Part shown: one piece after another, positions 1-6,561 of the stretch
Layout: every line of letters starts with the position of its first letter
Position numbering within the stretch: the stretch's first letter is position 1
Source: Clostridia bacterium
GTDB taxonomy: Bacteria > Bacillota > Peptococcia > Peptococcales > SKKY01
DNA length: 10,374 nucleotides
Direction of reading: 5' to 3'
Assembly: GCA_007123515.1 (NCBI GenBank)
Contig: SKKY01000071.1
Location: 1 to 10,374, forward strand
Notes under the pieces: generated by a model
What the model was told of the DNA's origin: nothing
What the model saw: the letters and a program-made list of their open reading frames with translations, nothing else
The model's database searches: none
Translations under genes and position numbers: made by a program

Positions 1-115
1 AAACAGACATGAAAATATCCTTATCTATCATAACTTCCAGATAATTATCTGAATAGTTATCAATACTTATTTTCGACTCATATTGTTTTTGTAAAAAATC
101 CATATAATCATGCAT
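1..115 (-). CDS. nuoC: NADH-quinone oxidoreductase subunit C, N-terminal fragment
   Basis: Only the first 38 or so codons lie in the window; the rest runs off the left edge. The reading frame begins MHDYMDFLQKQYESK and stays open to the edge. NuoC (30 kDa type) is a peripheral-arm subunit of complex I, and its gene normally follows nuoB. That position is the main reason for the call, because the visible residues alone are not diagnostic. The start at 115 overlaps the nuoB stop by 8 bases. An AGGAGG at 128-133 lies 12 bases upstream of this ATG; a second in-frame ATG at 103 would be still further away. Identity is inferred from context, with moderate confidence. Confidence 0.65.
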   Translation of the reverse strand, partial: MHDYMDFLQKQYESKISIDNYSDNYLEVMIDKDIFMSV

Positions 116-638
116 TATCTGAGATAGCCTCCTGGTATTTTTTTGAATTCTGAACCTTTTCCTTTAATTTAAGCATACCATCTGTTAATGCCTCAGGTCT
201 TGGTGGACAACCGGGAATGTAAATATCAACAGGCAATACTTTATCGATACCATTAAGAACTGCATATGAATCGTAAAAAGGTCCGCCTTCGACTGCACAA
301 CTTCCCAAAGCAATCACCCATTTAGGTTCAGGCATCTGATTATACAATCTTTCAATAACAGGTGTCATTTTATGAGTCACCGTTCCGGCAATAATCATAA
401 CATCTGACTGTCTTGGAGAGCTTCTGAAAACTTCGTAACCATAGCGAGAAATATCAAACCTTGCCTGTGTTGCGCAAATCATTTCTATAGCACAACAGGC
501 CAAGCCAAATTGGAAAGGCCAAAGAGACCAGCTCCTGCCCCAATTAAACAATTTTTCTGCAGTTCCAAAAAATACACCCTGTTTTTCAAGATCTTTTTGC
601 TGAGATTCATCAGACTCAACATTTTGATTTAATTCCAT
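108..638 (-). CDS. nuoB: NADH-quinone oxidoreductase subunit B (complex I, N2 cluster)
   Basis: This 176-residue protein is the complex I subunit that carries the [4Fe-4S] cluster N2, which hands electrons to quinone at the junction of the peripheral and membrane arms. The four cluster ligands are visible: the paired cysteines C48-C49 in GLACCAIEM, C114 in LGSCAVEGG and C144 in PGCPPRPEAL. The N-terminal ~20 residues are polar and variable, as is usual for the family. The ATG at 638 overlaps the end of nuoA by 10 bases, with a GGAAGG ribosome site just upstream, so nuoA, nuoB and nuoC look translationally coupled. Related NiFe-hydrogenase small subunits share the fold, but a NuoA directly upstream makes complex I the right assignment. 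The electron donor cannot be told from here because the NuoEFG region is not visible. Confidence 0.95.
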   Translation of the reverse strand: MELNQNVESDESQQKDLEKQGVFFGTAEKLFNWGRSWSLWPFQFGLACCAIEMICATQARFDISRYGYEVFRSSPRQSDVMIIAGTVTHKMTPVIERLYNQMPEPKWVIALGSCAVEGGPFYDSYAVLNGIDKVLPVDIYIPGCPPRPEALTDGMLKLKEKVQNSKKYQEAISDNA

Positions 639-985
639 TTGAATGCACCTTCCTTCCAGGCAAAAATAAATGCAACAATTAATATGGTAAAGAATATAAC
701 CATCTCAATAATAGCTATCAAACCTAATTCCTGGAACATCACCGCCCATGGATATAGAAATACAACCTCAACTTCAAAGATTAAAAAAACGATCGCATAA
801 ATAAAATAGCTGGATCGATAGTTAAACCACGCTGTATCAATTGTTTTAAAGCCACATTCATATGTTTCCTTTTTCTGTGGGGATTGTTTTCGTGGCTGGA
901 AAACCCTTGACAGTATAATGGCTATGGATGTAAACACTATAGAACCAATAAAAAGCACGGCTATTACCGCATACATTGATAACAT
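629..985 (-). CDS. nuoA: NADH-quinone oxidoreductase subunit A
   Basis: NuoA is a small membrane subunit of complex I near the quinone site. The 118 residues show the expected three membrane helices (about 4-27, 60-80 and 88-110). Between the first two is the conserved loop with YECG (42-45), and the second helix carries the signature FEVEVVFLYPWA (70-81). Many family members have Asp at the first acidic position of that signature where this one has Glu71, a conservative change. The start at 985 has GGAAGG 10 bases upstream; the alternative ATG three codons later would be too far from it. This is the first gene of the nuo run, 87 bases after rnhB on the same strand. Length and motifs are normal. 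Confidence 0.94.
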   Translation of the reverse strand: MLSMYAVIAVLFIGSIVFTSIAIILSRVFQPRKQSPQKKETYECGFKTIDTAWFNYRSSYFIYAIVFLIFEVEVVFLYPWAVMFQELGLIAIIEMVIFFTILIVAFIFAWKEGAFKWN

Positions 986-1071
986 GAAAATTCGTCCTTC
1001 CTTATTAACTTATCAATATTTTTAATTTTTTAAATTTTCAGAATAGTTAGTATATAAAAAATTATATCAAT

Positions 1072-1099
1072 TTTATATCATATTAGATATCGGTGTAAA
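1072..1099 (-). promoter_or_regulatory. candidate promoter for the nuo operon
   Basis: On the minus strand, TTTACA (1094-1099) and TATAAA (1072-1077) are separated by 16 bases. They overlap the last codons and the stop of rnhB. Each hexamer matches the sigma-A consensus at five of six positions. It would give nuoA an untranslated leader of roughly 80 bases. No rho-independent terminator is visible between rnhB and nuoA, so read-through from the lepB promoter is also possible. The region is very AT-rich, so chance matches are likely. Confidence 0.4.
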
Positions 1100-1717
1100 G
1101 GTTTTTCTGTGTATTTTTAAAATACCGTGTTGTTTTACAGCTTCTATGTGCTTTTTTGTAGGATATCCTTTATGTGAAGCAAATCCATATTCGGGATGTT
1201 GTCTATCATACTCATACATAAGACGGTCACGATATACTTTTGCAAGAACAGAAGCAGCTGCAATGGAGGCGCTTTTAGAATCCCCTTTAGTCAGAGCCAG
1301 CTGCGGCAATACAATACGCTTATTATGTAAGCCATCAACCAGAACAAAATCGGCTTGAGGTTGTAATTGTTCTACTGACTGCTGCATGGCCAAACAGGCA
1401 CTTTGAAGAATGTTGATCTCATCGATGGTTTCACTGGAAATAGCAGTGATAGCGTACGCTATGCATTTTTCAATGATTTCAGCATAGATCCGTTCCCTTT
1501 TTTTCTCAGAAATTTTTTTTGAATCATTAAGACCTTCAATAAAAGTTTCTGGTTTTAGAATAACGGCCGCCGCCACTACCGGGCCTGCTATCGGCCCTCT
1601 GCCGGCTTCGTCCGTTCCGGCTACCAATGAGTAGCCATTTTCAGTACACTCTCTCTCGTAAGCATATAACTGCCTTATTCTCTCTTCTTCAATAGTTCCA
1701 ATGTCGTCCTTATTCAT
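1073..1717 (-). CDS. rnhB: ribonuclease HII
   Basis: RNase HII cuts RNA in RNA-DNA hybrids and at single ribonucleotides embedded in DNA. The 214-residue protein carries the family's catalytic acidic residues: D36 and E37 in GTDEAGRGPIAGP, D128 in VDGLH and D146 in KGDSKSASIAAASVLAK. The spacing matches that of characterised bacterial enzymes, and the C-terminal HPEYGFASHKGYPT segment is also typical. The first 30 residues form a short extension before the core, as in several Firmicute homologues. The start at 1717 overlaps the end of rbgA by 8 bases, so translation is probably coupled. The rbgA-rnhB order is the same in Bacillus subtilis. Nothing looks damaged. Confidence 0.96.
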   Translation of the reverse strand: MNKDDIGTIEEERIRQLYAYERECTENGYSLVAGTDEAGRGPIAGPVVAAAVILKPETFIEGLNDSKKISEKKRERIYAEIIEKCIAYAITAISSETIDEINILQSACLAMQQSVEQLQPQADFVLVDGLHNKRIVLPQLALTKGDSKSASIAAASVLAKVYRDRLMYEYDRQHPEYGFASHKGYPTKKHIEAVKQHGILKIHRKTFTPISNMI

Positions 1718-2597
1718 TTTCCGAGTGCCTTTCCATTTCTTGAGGAGTTTCCAGGGTTATTCTGGCAATCATGCCTTTGCGAAATTCATTTATGACAATT
1801 GATGACACTTTTTTAGTATCGGTTCGCCCTCCGCTTAGCAGGCAGCCTCTTTTAGTTGCAATAATCGATAATAGCTGTCCAGAATCCATAGTTAACGTCT
1901 CATCATCAAGCTTGTATCGATCCTGTAAAGCCATAGGGTAATGCGTTTGCAAATAGGAAATCAGTTTAAGCGCAACATTTTCAAAATCAAAAAGATCATC
2001 TTTAATAGCCCCTGTAAGAGCCAGTTTAATGCCCGCTTCCGGATCATCAAACTTAGGCCACAAGATTCCGGGAGTATCCATAATTTCAATCTCTTTATCA
2101 AGTTTAATCCACTGTTTACCTCGTGTTACACCAGGTTTGTTCCCCACTTTAGCCGATTGTTTACCAATCAGTGAATTGATAAAGGTGCTTTTTCCAACAT
2201 TCGGGATTCCGACAATCATAACTCTGACAGCAAATGATTTAATCCCTCTGCTTAACTTTTTGGCTCTTTTGTCTTTTGTTAAAATCTCTATATTATCTTT
2301 AATCAATTTTTTAATATGCTTTGCATCCGTTAGCGAGTTGATCTGAATCGCTTTTGTATCCTCATGGCTGTTAAAATATTCAATCCAATCATTCGTTCTT
2401 TTTTCATCGGCCAGATCAGCCTTGTTTAAAATAACGAGTCTTGGAGTCCCTTTGATCATGCTGTCGATCAGGGGATTTTTACTGCTTAACGGAATGCGGG
2501 CATCAAGAATTTCTACGATAACATCTATATTCTTTATATTTTCCTGTATCAGCTTTCTGGTTTTCGCCATATGCCCGGGAAACCATTGTATACTCAT
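1710..2597 (-). CDS. rbgA: ribosome biogenesis GTPase RbgA (YlqF)
   Basis: RbgA is a circularly permuted GTPase needed in B. subtilis for a late step of 50S assembly (known of the family). The permuted motif order is clear: the N-terminal signature IQWFPGHMAKT (3-13), then G4 NKAD (58-61), G1 GIPNVGKST (130-138) and G3 DTPG (174-177), with PGVTRG (155-160) as the likely switch I/G2 region. The 295-residue length is normal and includes the C-terminal RNA-binding region. The ATG at 2597 overlaps the lepB stop by four bases (ATGA), with an AGGTG ribosome site inside the end of lepB. Together with rnhB and rplS this is the conserved Bacillota arrangement, here with lepB inserted. Confidence 0.96.
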   Translation of the reverse strand: MSIQWFPGHMAKTRKLIQENIKNIDVIVEILDARIPLSSKNPLIDSMIKGTPRLVILNKADLADEKRTNDWIEYFNSHEDTKAIQINSLTDAKHIKKLIKDNIEILTKDKRAKKLSRGIKSFAVRVMIVGIPNVGKSTFINSLIGKQSAKVGNKPGVTRGKQWIKLDKEIEIMDTPGILWPKFDDPEAGIKLALTGAIKDDLFDFENVALKLISYLQTHYPMALQDRYKLDDETLTMDSGQLLSIIATKRGCLLSGGRTDTKKVSSIVINEFRKGMIARITLETPQEMERHSENE

Positions 2598-3085
2598 TGC
2601 ACTTCACCTGCTCTTTCTAAAGGCCAGATTATATATATGGCCTTCCCCCGGATTAATGATTTTTCTACAAATCCGAAGTTACGGCTATCTATACTCTGAT
2701 CACGTCTGTCTCCTAAAAAAAAATAGGAATCATCCGGCACAATTATTTCCTTGTAGTCGGGGAACTCCATCATTTCATCCAGATAATATTCATCTGCTAT
2801 ATGATCATTTCTTAGTAAATGATTGTCTTGTAATGCAATCCGGTCACCCGGTTTTCCAATCAGCCTTTTGATCAGAAATACATTAGGATCATCCGGGTAG
2901 GCAAAGACAAGCAGCTCCTCATATTCAGGCTCCCCAAAACCAATCAAATACGGCAGCTGATAGACATACACATAATCATCCTCTAGCAATGCAGGCTCCA
3001 TCGAACCGGATGGAATCCAATACACCTTAAAAACAGTAATATTAAATAATACAAAAAAAAGAAGAATTAAAGAAGTCTTTCTCAT
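2594..3085 (-). CDS. lepB: signal peptidase I (S26 family)
   Basis: Type I signal peptidase removes signal peptides from exported proteins on the outer face of the membrane. Residues 4-23 form a single N-terminal membrane anchor. The catalytic serine is S28 in IPSGSMEPAL, the general-base lysine is K73 in FLIKRLIGKPGD, and the conserved GDRRDQSIDSR box is at 125-135. At 163 residues it is a compact Gram-positive-type enzyme with no second membrane segment. A strong AAAGGAGG (about 3092-3099) lies 5 bases before the ATG. It is the first gene of the lepB-rbgA-rnhB unit, downstream of the rplS terminator and with its own promoter. The organism may have other signal peptidases, which this window cannot show. 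Confidence 0.95.
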   Translation of the reverse strand: MRKTSLILLFFVLFNITVFKVYWIPSGSMEPALLEDDYVYVYQLPYLIGFGEPEYEELLVFAYPDDPNVFLIKRLIGKPGDRIALQDNHLLRNDHIADEYYLDEMMEFPDYKEIIVPDDSYFFLGDRRDQSIDSRNFGFVEKSLIRGKAIYIIWPLERAGEVQ

Positions 3086-3110
3086 ACCTTCCTCCTTTTA
3101 ACACAAAATT

Positions 3111-3139
3111 ATTATACAACAGACATCTTTATTAGTAAA
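3111..3139 (-). promoter_or_regulatory. promoter for lepB-rbgA-rnhB
   Basis: On the minus strand, TTTACT (3134-3139) and a perfect TATAAT (3111-3116) are separated by 17 bases. They lie between the rplS terminator and the lepB ribosome site. The expected transcript start is near 3104, giving a leader of about 20 bases. The hexamers, the spacing and the place just after a terminator agree with each other. Confidence 0.65.
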
Positions 3140-3194
3140 GAAATGTAGTACAGCTTATCTGTGTTATTATCAATACAAACAAATATACTTTCCT

Positions 3195-3231
3195 AAAAAA
3201 AGCTGCCGTGTGCTAACACGGCAGCTTTTTT
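3195..3231 (-). terminator. rho-independent terminator of rplS
   Basis: A perfect 11-bp GC-rich stem (AGCTGCCGTGT, 3201-3211, pairing with 3216-3226) closes a 4-base loop and is flanked by A and T runs. On the minus strand the stem is followed by seven T residues (3195-3201), a canonical intrinsic terminator 14 bases after the rplS stop. The A/T runs make it nearly symmetric, but no plus-strand gene ends here, so its role is to end the rplS transcript. Confidence 0.92.
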
Positions 3232-3244
3232 CCTTTTATATTTC

Positions 3245-3592
3245 TTATCTTTTTAAATCTTTAATTCTTGCAGATTTACCTATTCTGTCTTTTAAATAAT
3301 TTAGTCTTGCTCTTCTTACTTTACCACGACGAAGAACAGTAATCTTTTCAAGTCTTGGAGAATGCACCGGAAAAATACGTTCTACAGCCACACCATAAGC
3401 AACACGACGTACTGTGAAAATATCATTGATTCCTGCACCTCTTCTTTTAATAACAACACCTTCAAAGGCCTGGATACGCTCTCTTGCACCCTCGACTACT
3501 TTAACGTCCAGACGCACTGTGTCACCCGGCTTAAAGTCAGGAATGTCTTTTTTCATTTGTTCGCTTTCAATCGATCTGATAATATCGTTCAT
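3245..3592 (-). CDS. rplS: 50S ribosomal protein bL19
   Basis: bL19 sits at the interface of the 30S and 50S subunits. The 115-residue length is standard. Family signatures are easy to see: PGDTVRLDVKVVEG, RIQAFEGVVIKRRGAG, FTVRR, GVAVERIFPVHSP and the basic C-terminal RRGKVRRARLNYLKDR. AAGGAGG (3600-3606) lies seven bases before the ATG. The gene follows the trmD-methyltransferase pair after a 110-base gap containing a candidate promoter and structured leader, and ends in a strong terminator. It therefore probably forms its own regulated unit as well as being reached by read-through from upstream. Confidence 0.97.
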   Translation of the reverse strand: MNDIIRSIESEQMKKDIPDFKPGDTVRLDVKVVEGARERIQAFEGVVIKRRGAGINDIFTVRRVAYGVAVERIFPVHSPRLEKITVLRRGKVRRARLNYLKDRIGKSARIKDLKR

Positions 3593-3606
3593 CTGATTAC
3601 CTCCTT

Positions 3607-3671
3607 CCTCATAAGATGCTCATAACCCCTATTCCAGGGAAAGCGGAACACCCGTAATCGTAAATACAACA
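3607..3671 (-). ncRNA. putative L19 leader (autoregulatory 5' UTR of rplS)
   Basis: Rfam describes an L19 leader in the 5' UTR of rplS in low-GC Gram-positives. This stretch has the right place and shows compact, mutually exclusive pairings. TTCC (3648-3645) can pair with GGAA (3635-3632), and CCCT (3639-3636) can pair with AGGG (3630-3627). A CCAGG at 3676-3672 could also pair with CCTGG at 3638-3634, if transcription starts far enough upstream. Such overlapping short helices just before the ribosome site suit control by ribosomal protein binding. I did not run a covariance model; identification rests on position and visible pairings. Confidence 0.5.
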
Positions 3672-3677
3672 CCTGGT

Positions 3678-3706
3678 ATATTACCATTTTTTTTTATCAA
3701 TTTCAA
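3678..3706 (-). promoter_or_regulatory. candidate promoter for rplS
   Basis: On the minus strand, TTGAAA (3701-3706) and TAATAT (3678-3683) are 17 bases apart. The spacer contains a run of nine A residues, and the element overlaps the stop of the upstream methyltransferase gene. The predicted start, near 3671, would leave an ~80-base leader before rplS. The -35 box matches at five of six positions and the -10 box at four of six. Confidence 0.45.
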
Positions 3707-4251
3707 TAGTTTTCATGCAATCTGTCTAAAATAATGGCCACAGCGCTCCGAACAGATAAATGATTGTATTCACCTGTTCCAATCAACGGGTTCAGCACAT
3801 AGGTTGCCTGATCAATAACCTGATCAGCCAGCCCCCATCCTGTTCCAAAAAGGATCACATAATCCCTTTCTGAATCCTTTGCTGCTGTCTGTGCCAGGTT
3901 ATGTATACCAATTCCCCGCTCGGACTGTTTGGCACTCGTTACCACAAAAACAGGGTCATCGTAATATTGTTTAATTTCATCAAGATCACTAACCACTTCT
4001 ACTGTCTCTAACGCTTTGCTGCGATCAGCATTATACGTTCGTCCATAGTCCCGACTCCAAAAATTAGTCATCTCATTTATAAATTCCTGCTGTACCTTTG
4101 CCGGATGAACTATAAAATATTTCTTAACGCCATAGGTTTTTGCGCAACGGGCGATATCGTGGATATCAAGATTTGTTACCGATGTGGCAATAAGCTCACG
4201 CTTCTTATTGTAAACAGGATAATGAACCAGAGCGATACTAAGATTCTTCAT
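3703..4251 (-). CDS. SPOUT-type RNA methyltransferase (PF09936 family)
   Basis: A 182-residue SAM-dependent RNA methyltransferase of the SPOUT (knotted) superfamily. Knot motifs near the C-terminus include ILFGTGWGL (133-141) and NPLIGTGEYNHLSVRSA (154-170), the usual SAM-binding loops of SPOUT enzymes. The N-terminal LVHYPVYNKKREL is characteristic of the family often found beside trmD in Clostridia and Thermotoga. Its RNA substrate is not established to my knowledge, so I give no symbol. GGAGG lies nine bases before the ATG at 4251, and the gene overlaps the end of trmD by 14 bases, implying co-translation. It might act on the same tRNA pool as TrmD or on rRNA; neither can be read from the sequence. 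Confidence 0.88.
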   Translation of the reverse strand: MKNLSIALVHYPVYNKKRELIATSVTNLDIHDIARCAKTYGVKKYFIVHPAKVQQEFINEMTNFWSRDYGRTYNADRSKALETVEVVSDLDEIKQYYDDPVFVVTSAKQSERGIGIHNLAQTAAKDSERDYVILFGTGWGLADQVIDQATYVLNPLIGTGEYNHLSVRSAVAIILDRLHENY

Positions 4252-4987
4252 TCCGAATTTCCTCCAGTAAACGCCTTTCTTCTTCTGAAAGGATTTTATT
4301 TTCTAAAAGATCCGGTCTCCTTAGAAACGTCCTGCGTAATGATTCCTTTAAGCGCCATTTTCTGATGTTTTCATGATGGCCCGACAACAAGACTTCCGGA
4401 ACCTGTTTGCCTCTATATTCTCTTGGTTTAGTATAGTGCGGATATTCAAGGAGTCCATCATAAAAAGAATCTTCAATATAAGAGTCTTCTTCCTTAATTA
4501 CACCGGGAATAAGCCTTGCAATGCAATCAATCATCACCATAGCAGGTAACTCGCCTCCGGTCAGAACATAATCACCAATTGAATACTCTGCTGTCACATA
4601 ATCGCGAATTCGTTCATCAAAACCTTCGTAATGACCACAAACGAATGAGAGCTTCTTTTTTTTAGCCAGTGCTATGGCGTCTGCCTGAACAAAAGGTTTT
4701 CCCTGCGGAGATACTAAAATAACTTCTTCGTTAGGATTAGTAATGTCCGTATGATTTTCTATAGCAGAAACCACAGGACCGGGCATTAACAGCATTCCTT
4801 GGCCTCCCCCAAAAGGAGTATCATCTACTGTTTGATGCTTTGACTCAGCATAGTCTCTGAAATTAATGACTTCTATAGAAATAATATTTTTTTCAAGAGC
4901 CTTTTTTAGAATACTCTCACTAACTGGTCCGTTAAACATTCCGGGAAATAATGTGAAAACCTGAAAGTGCAATAACGGGCTATTCAT
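4238..4987 (-). CDS. trmD: tRNA (guanine-N1)-methyltransferase TrmD
   Basis: TrmD makes m1G37, next to the anticodon of a subset of tRNAs, and so prevents +1 frameshifting. The 249 residues hold the full set of motifs: FTLFPGMF (11-18), DDTPFGGGQGM (55-65), GHYEGFDER (118-126), the trefoil-knot SAM loop SIGDYVLTGGELP (136-148) and EDSFYDGLLEYPHYTKP (172-188). D173 in the last motif matches the proposed catalytic aspartate. The start at 4987 overlaps the rimM stop by 8 bases, and the downstream methyltransferase gene overlaps its end by 14. The rimM-trmD order is nearly universal in bacteria. Length and motifs are normal. Confidence 0.97.
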   Translation of the reverse strand: MNSPLLHFQVFTLFPGMFNGPVSESILKKALEKNIISIEVINFRDYAESKHQTVDDTPFGGGQGMLLMPGPVVSAIENHTDITNPNEEVILVSPQGKPFVQADAIALAKKKKLSFVCGHYEGFDERIRDYVTAEYSIGDYVLTGGELPAMVMIDCIARLIPGVIKEEDSYIEDSFYDGLLEYPHYTKPREYRGKQVPEVLLSGHHENIRKWRLKESLRRTFLRRPDLLENKILSEEERRLLEEIRNEES

Positions 4988-5486
4988 TATCCAATGTACC
5001 TTCTAATAGTTGCACATCCATCTTCTTCTGATCAAGATCGACATGTTTTACAACTTTCTTCAAGGCAGGAATTAAAAGATCTTTTTGTCCGTCTCCGCGG
5101 CTGACCACATAGACATCATTGCTCCCTGTCTGAATCACTTCAGATAGTTCGCCTAAAAAGACATCATTTTCATACACAGAAAGGCCGACCAAATCAAAGA
5201 TGTAAAAGCGGTCCTGTGGCAGTTTTTTTAATTGAGACTTATCAATAAAGAGATACTTCCCTTTATATGTTTCTGCCTGGTCCATATCTTTAATCTCTTT
5301 AAATTCCATAATCAGATTGTTTTTCTGATATTTTATTGAAGTAATCGTAATTACTTCTTTTCGATCACCATTAGCCACATAAACTTGTTCAAGTTCTTCA
5401 AATCGCCCGGGATCATCAGTCAGCGAAAAAACTTTTAACGCTCCTTTGTGTCCATGCGTGGTTGTAATTTTACCCACTCGGATCAT
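4980..5486 (-). CDS. rimM: 16S rRNA processing / ribosome maturation factor RimM
   Basis: RimM assists 30S maturation by binding uS19 near the 30S head. The 168-residue product has the N-terminal RimM barrel (VGKITTTHGHKGALKV, 4-19) and a C-terminal PRC-barrel (from about YIFDLVGLSVY to LLIPALKKVVKHVDL). I place the start at ATG 5486 rather than the in-frame GTG at 5495. AAGGTAGG lies 8 bases before the ATG but overlaps the GTG region too closely, and homologues begin right at M-x-VGKI. That ribosome site contains the TAG stop of ylqD, so the two genes are only 9 bases apart. It is followed by trmD with an 8-base overlap. Confidence 0.95.
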   Translation of the reverse strand: MIRVGKITTTHGHKGALKVFSLTDDPGRFEELEQVYVANGDRKEVITITSIKYQKNNLIMEFKEIKDMDQAETYKGKYLFIDKSQLKKLPQDRFYIFDLVGLSVYENDVFLGELSEVIQTGSNDVYVVSRGDGQKDLLIPALKKVVKHVDLDQKKMDVQLLEGTLDNE

Positions 5487-5495
5487 ACAAAACAC

Positions 5496-5900
5496 CTACC
5501 TTATTTCTACAACCAAACCATCTTTAATAATGATTTCCTGTCTGTTAATCTTATCAAAGTTATCGCCCAATTTAAGATCATAGGGTCCTTCAATAACACT
5601 CTGGACAATCTCGGTGTTAAGTTCCAGCTTTGAAGCCGCTGTAAACTGCTCGGAAAGCTGATGTTTTAAAGCAGCCTTACGTTGTTTTTCTGACTCAAAC
5701 TGTGCCTTTAATTCGTCCGCCTGAGGAAGATTTTTTATCGTAAATTCTGTGATCATTTTTCTGTATTTTTTTTCAAAGTCATCCATTTCTACTTCAGCCT
5801 GCTTAAGAGCATTCTGAAGTTCAGCCATGGCTTGCTTTTTAAAGTCTTCTGTTACGATTTGTTTTACGACTAGTTTTCTCTGTATTGTGATAAATTCCAT
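5496..5900 (-). CDS. ylqD: YlqD family protein
   Basis: A 134-residue protein of the YlqD family, conserved between khpA and rimM in many Bacillota but without a firmly assigned function. It begins MEFITIQRKLVVKQIVTE. From about residue 20 to 90 it is highly charged with heptad-like spacing, most likely a long coiled coil. It ends in a beta-rich segment (YDLKLGDNFDKINRQEIIIKDG, about 106-128). It has no signal peptide or membrane segment, so it should be cytosolic. GAGGTG precedes the ATG. Its fixed place among ribosome-assembly genes suggests a role in translation or ribosome maturation, but that is inference from context only. Confidence 0.87.
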   Translation of the reverse strand: MEFITIQRKLVVKQIVTEDFKKQAMAELQNALKQAEVEMDDFEKKYRKMITEFTIKNLPQADELKAQFESEKQRKAALKHQLSEQFTAASKLELNTEIVQSVIEGPYDLKLGDNFDKINRQEIIIKDGLVVEIR

Positions 5901-5927
5901 GTCTTTTTCACCTCTTTTAAAAGATAG

Positions 5928-5953
5928 AAAAAGGGCTTTGAGAGCCCCTTTTT
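5928..5953 (-). terminator. hairpin with short U-tract after khpA (attenuator or processing site)
   Basis: On the minus strand, GGGCT-type arms (5943-5947 pairing with 5933-5937) close a 5-base loop. An A/T-rich extension is interrupted by one bulged C at 5948, and five T residues follow. The stem begins at the khpA stop codon. It has the form of an intrinsic terminator, but ylqD and rimM downstream have no room for a promoter between it and the ylqD ribosome site. It is therefore more likely a partial terminator that lowers expression of the downstream genes, or a 3'-end stabiliser. Confidence 0.55.
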
Positions 5954-6183
5954 TACTGTATAATCTCTACAATTACTTTTTTGCCTTCTCTTGTTGCTAC
6001 TGCCTTAGTTACCGTACGGATGGCTTTGGCAATTCTTCCCTGTTTACCGATTACTTTACCCATATCGTCAGGGGCCACTCTGAGTTCGAGAACAATAGAA
6101 CGGTCGCCTTCAACTTCGTTGACTGAAACCTGTTCAGGATTATCTACAAGAGATTTTGCTATAAATTCTACTAACTCTCTCAA
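5953..6183 (-). CDS. khpA: KH-domain RNA-binding protein KhpA (YlqC)
   Basis: A 76-residue protein consisting almost only of one type II KH domain. The GxxG loop is GKQG (46-49) in MGKVIGKQGRIAKAIRTV. KhpA works with KhpB (Jag/EloR) as an RNA-binding partner in several Gram-positives and has been linked to cell elongation and sRNA binding; the partner gene is not in this window. The start codon is TTG at 6183. There is no usable ATG upstream in frame, GGAGGTG lies about six bases before it, and the protein then begins MRELVEFIAKSLV as in homologues. The rpsP-khpA order is widely conserved. A hairpin immediately follows the stop. Confidence 0.94.
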   Translation of the reverse strand: MRELVEFIAKSLVDNPEQVSVNEVEGDRSIVLELRVAPDDMGKVIGKQGRIAKAIRTVTKAVATREGKKVIVEIIQ

Positions 6184-6215
6184 TTAGCACACCTCCGTCT
6201 ACTTTATTGGTTTTC

Positions 6216-6461
6216 TTATTTTGAGATGCCTTTGCCCTTGAAAAGAGATTTTACTGTATCAGAAGGCTTCGCACCTTCTTGTAACCACTTCTCAGCTCTT
6301 TCTGCATTTATTTCAACAGCTGCCGGCTCTACGTTTGGATTGTAGAATCCGATCTCCTCGATAAATCTGCCATCTCTTGGTGCACGAGAATCTGCTACAA
6401 CCACACGGTAAAAAGGCTTCTTTTTAGAACCCATTCTTTTTAATCTGATTTTAGTTGCCAT
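6216..6461 (-). CDS. rpsP: 30S ribosomal protein bS16
   Basis: bS16 binds 16S rRNA early in 30S assembly. The 81-residue length is standard. It begins with the signature MATKIRLKRMGSKKKPFYR and continues with VVADSRAPRDGRFIEEIGFYNP, the most conserved part of the family. A strong AAGGAGG (6469-6475) lies seven bases before the ATG, fitting high expression. About 100 AT-rich bases separate it from ffh, where I see no convincing promoter or terminator. It is probably transcribed from the ylxM promoter, perhaps with mRNA processing in the gap. Confidence 0.97.
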   Translation of the reverse strand: MATKIRLKRMGSKKKPFYRVVVADSRAPRDGRFIEEIGFYNPNVEPAAVEINAERAEKWLQEGAKPSDTVKSLFKGKGISK

Positions 6462-6561
6462 GTTGTCACCTCCTTTAAAATTTTCTTCCCTGATTACTTA
6501 TTTAAAATGCTTTCATATATAAATTTATCTTTCAGCGTAGTGCTTGATCTAATCAAAACTA

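Noticed and set aside
986..1072. Rho-independent terminator between rnhB and nuoA
   Set aside because: The stretch is AT-rich with T-runs on the minus strand, but no GC-containing stem precedes them.
2422..2871. 149-codon plus-strand open frame across rbgA and lepB
   Set aside because: It lies antisense to two overlapping, motif-rich genes, has no ribosome site that I see, and its translation resembles no family. It is a shadow frame.
5487..5495. GTG start for rimM three codons upstream
   Set aside because: The AAGGTAGG ribosome site sits at the right distance for the ATG at 5486 and too close for the GTG; homologues begin at the ATG.
6462..6561. Promoter or terminator in the ffh-rpsP gap
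   Set aside because: A TTGATT and several TATA-like strings exist, but not at usable spacing. The only hairpin is a weak 5-bp TTGAT/ATCAA stem near 6544-6556. Nothing is supported beyond the rpsP ribosome site.
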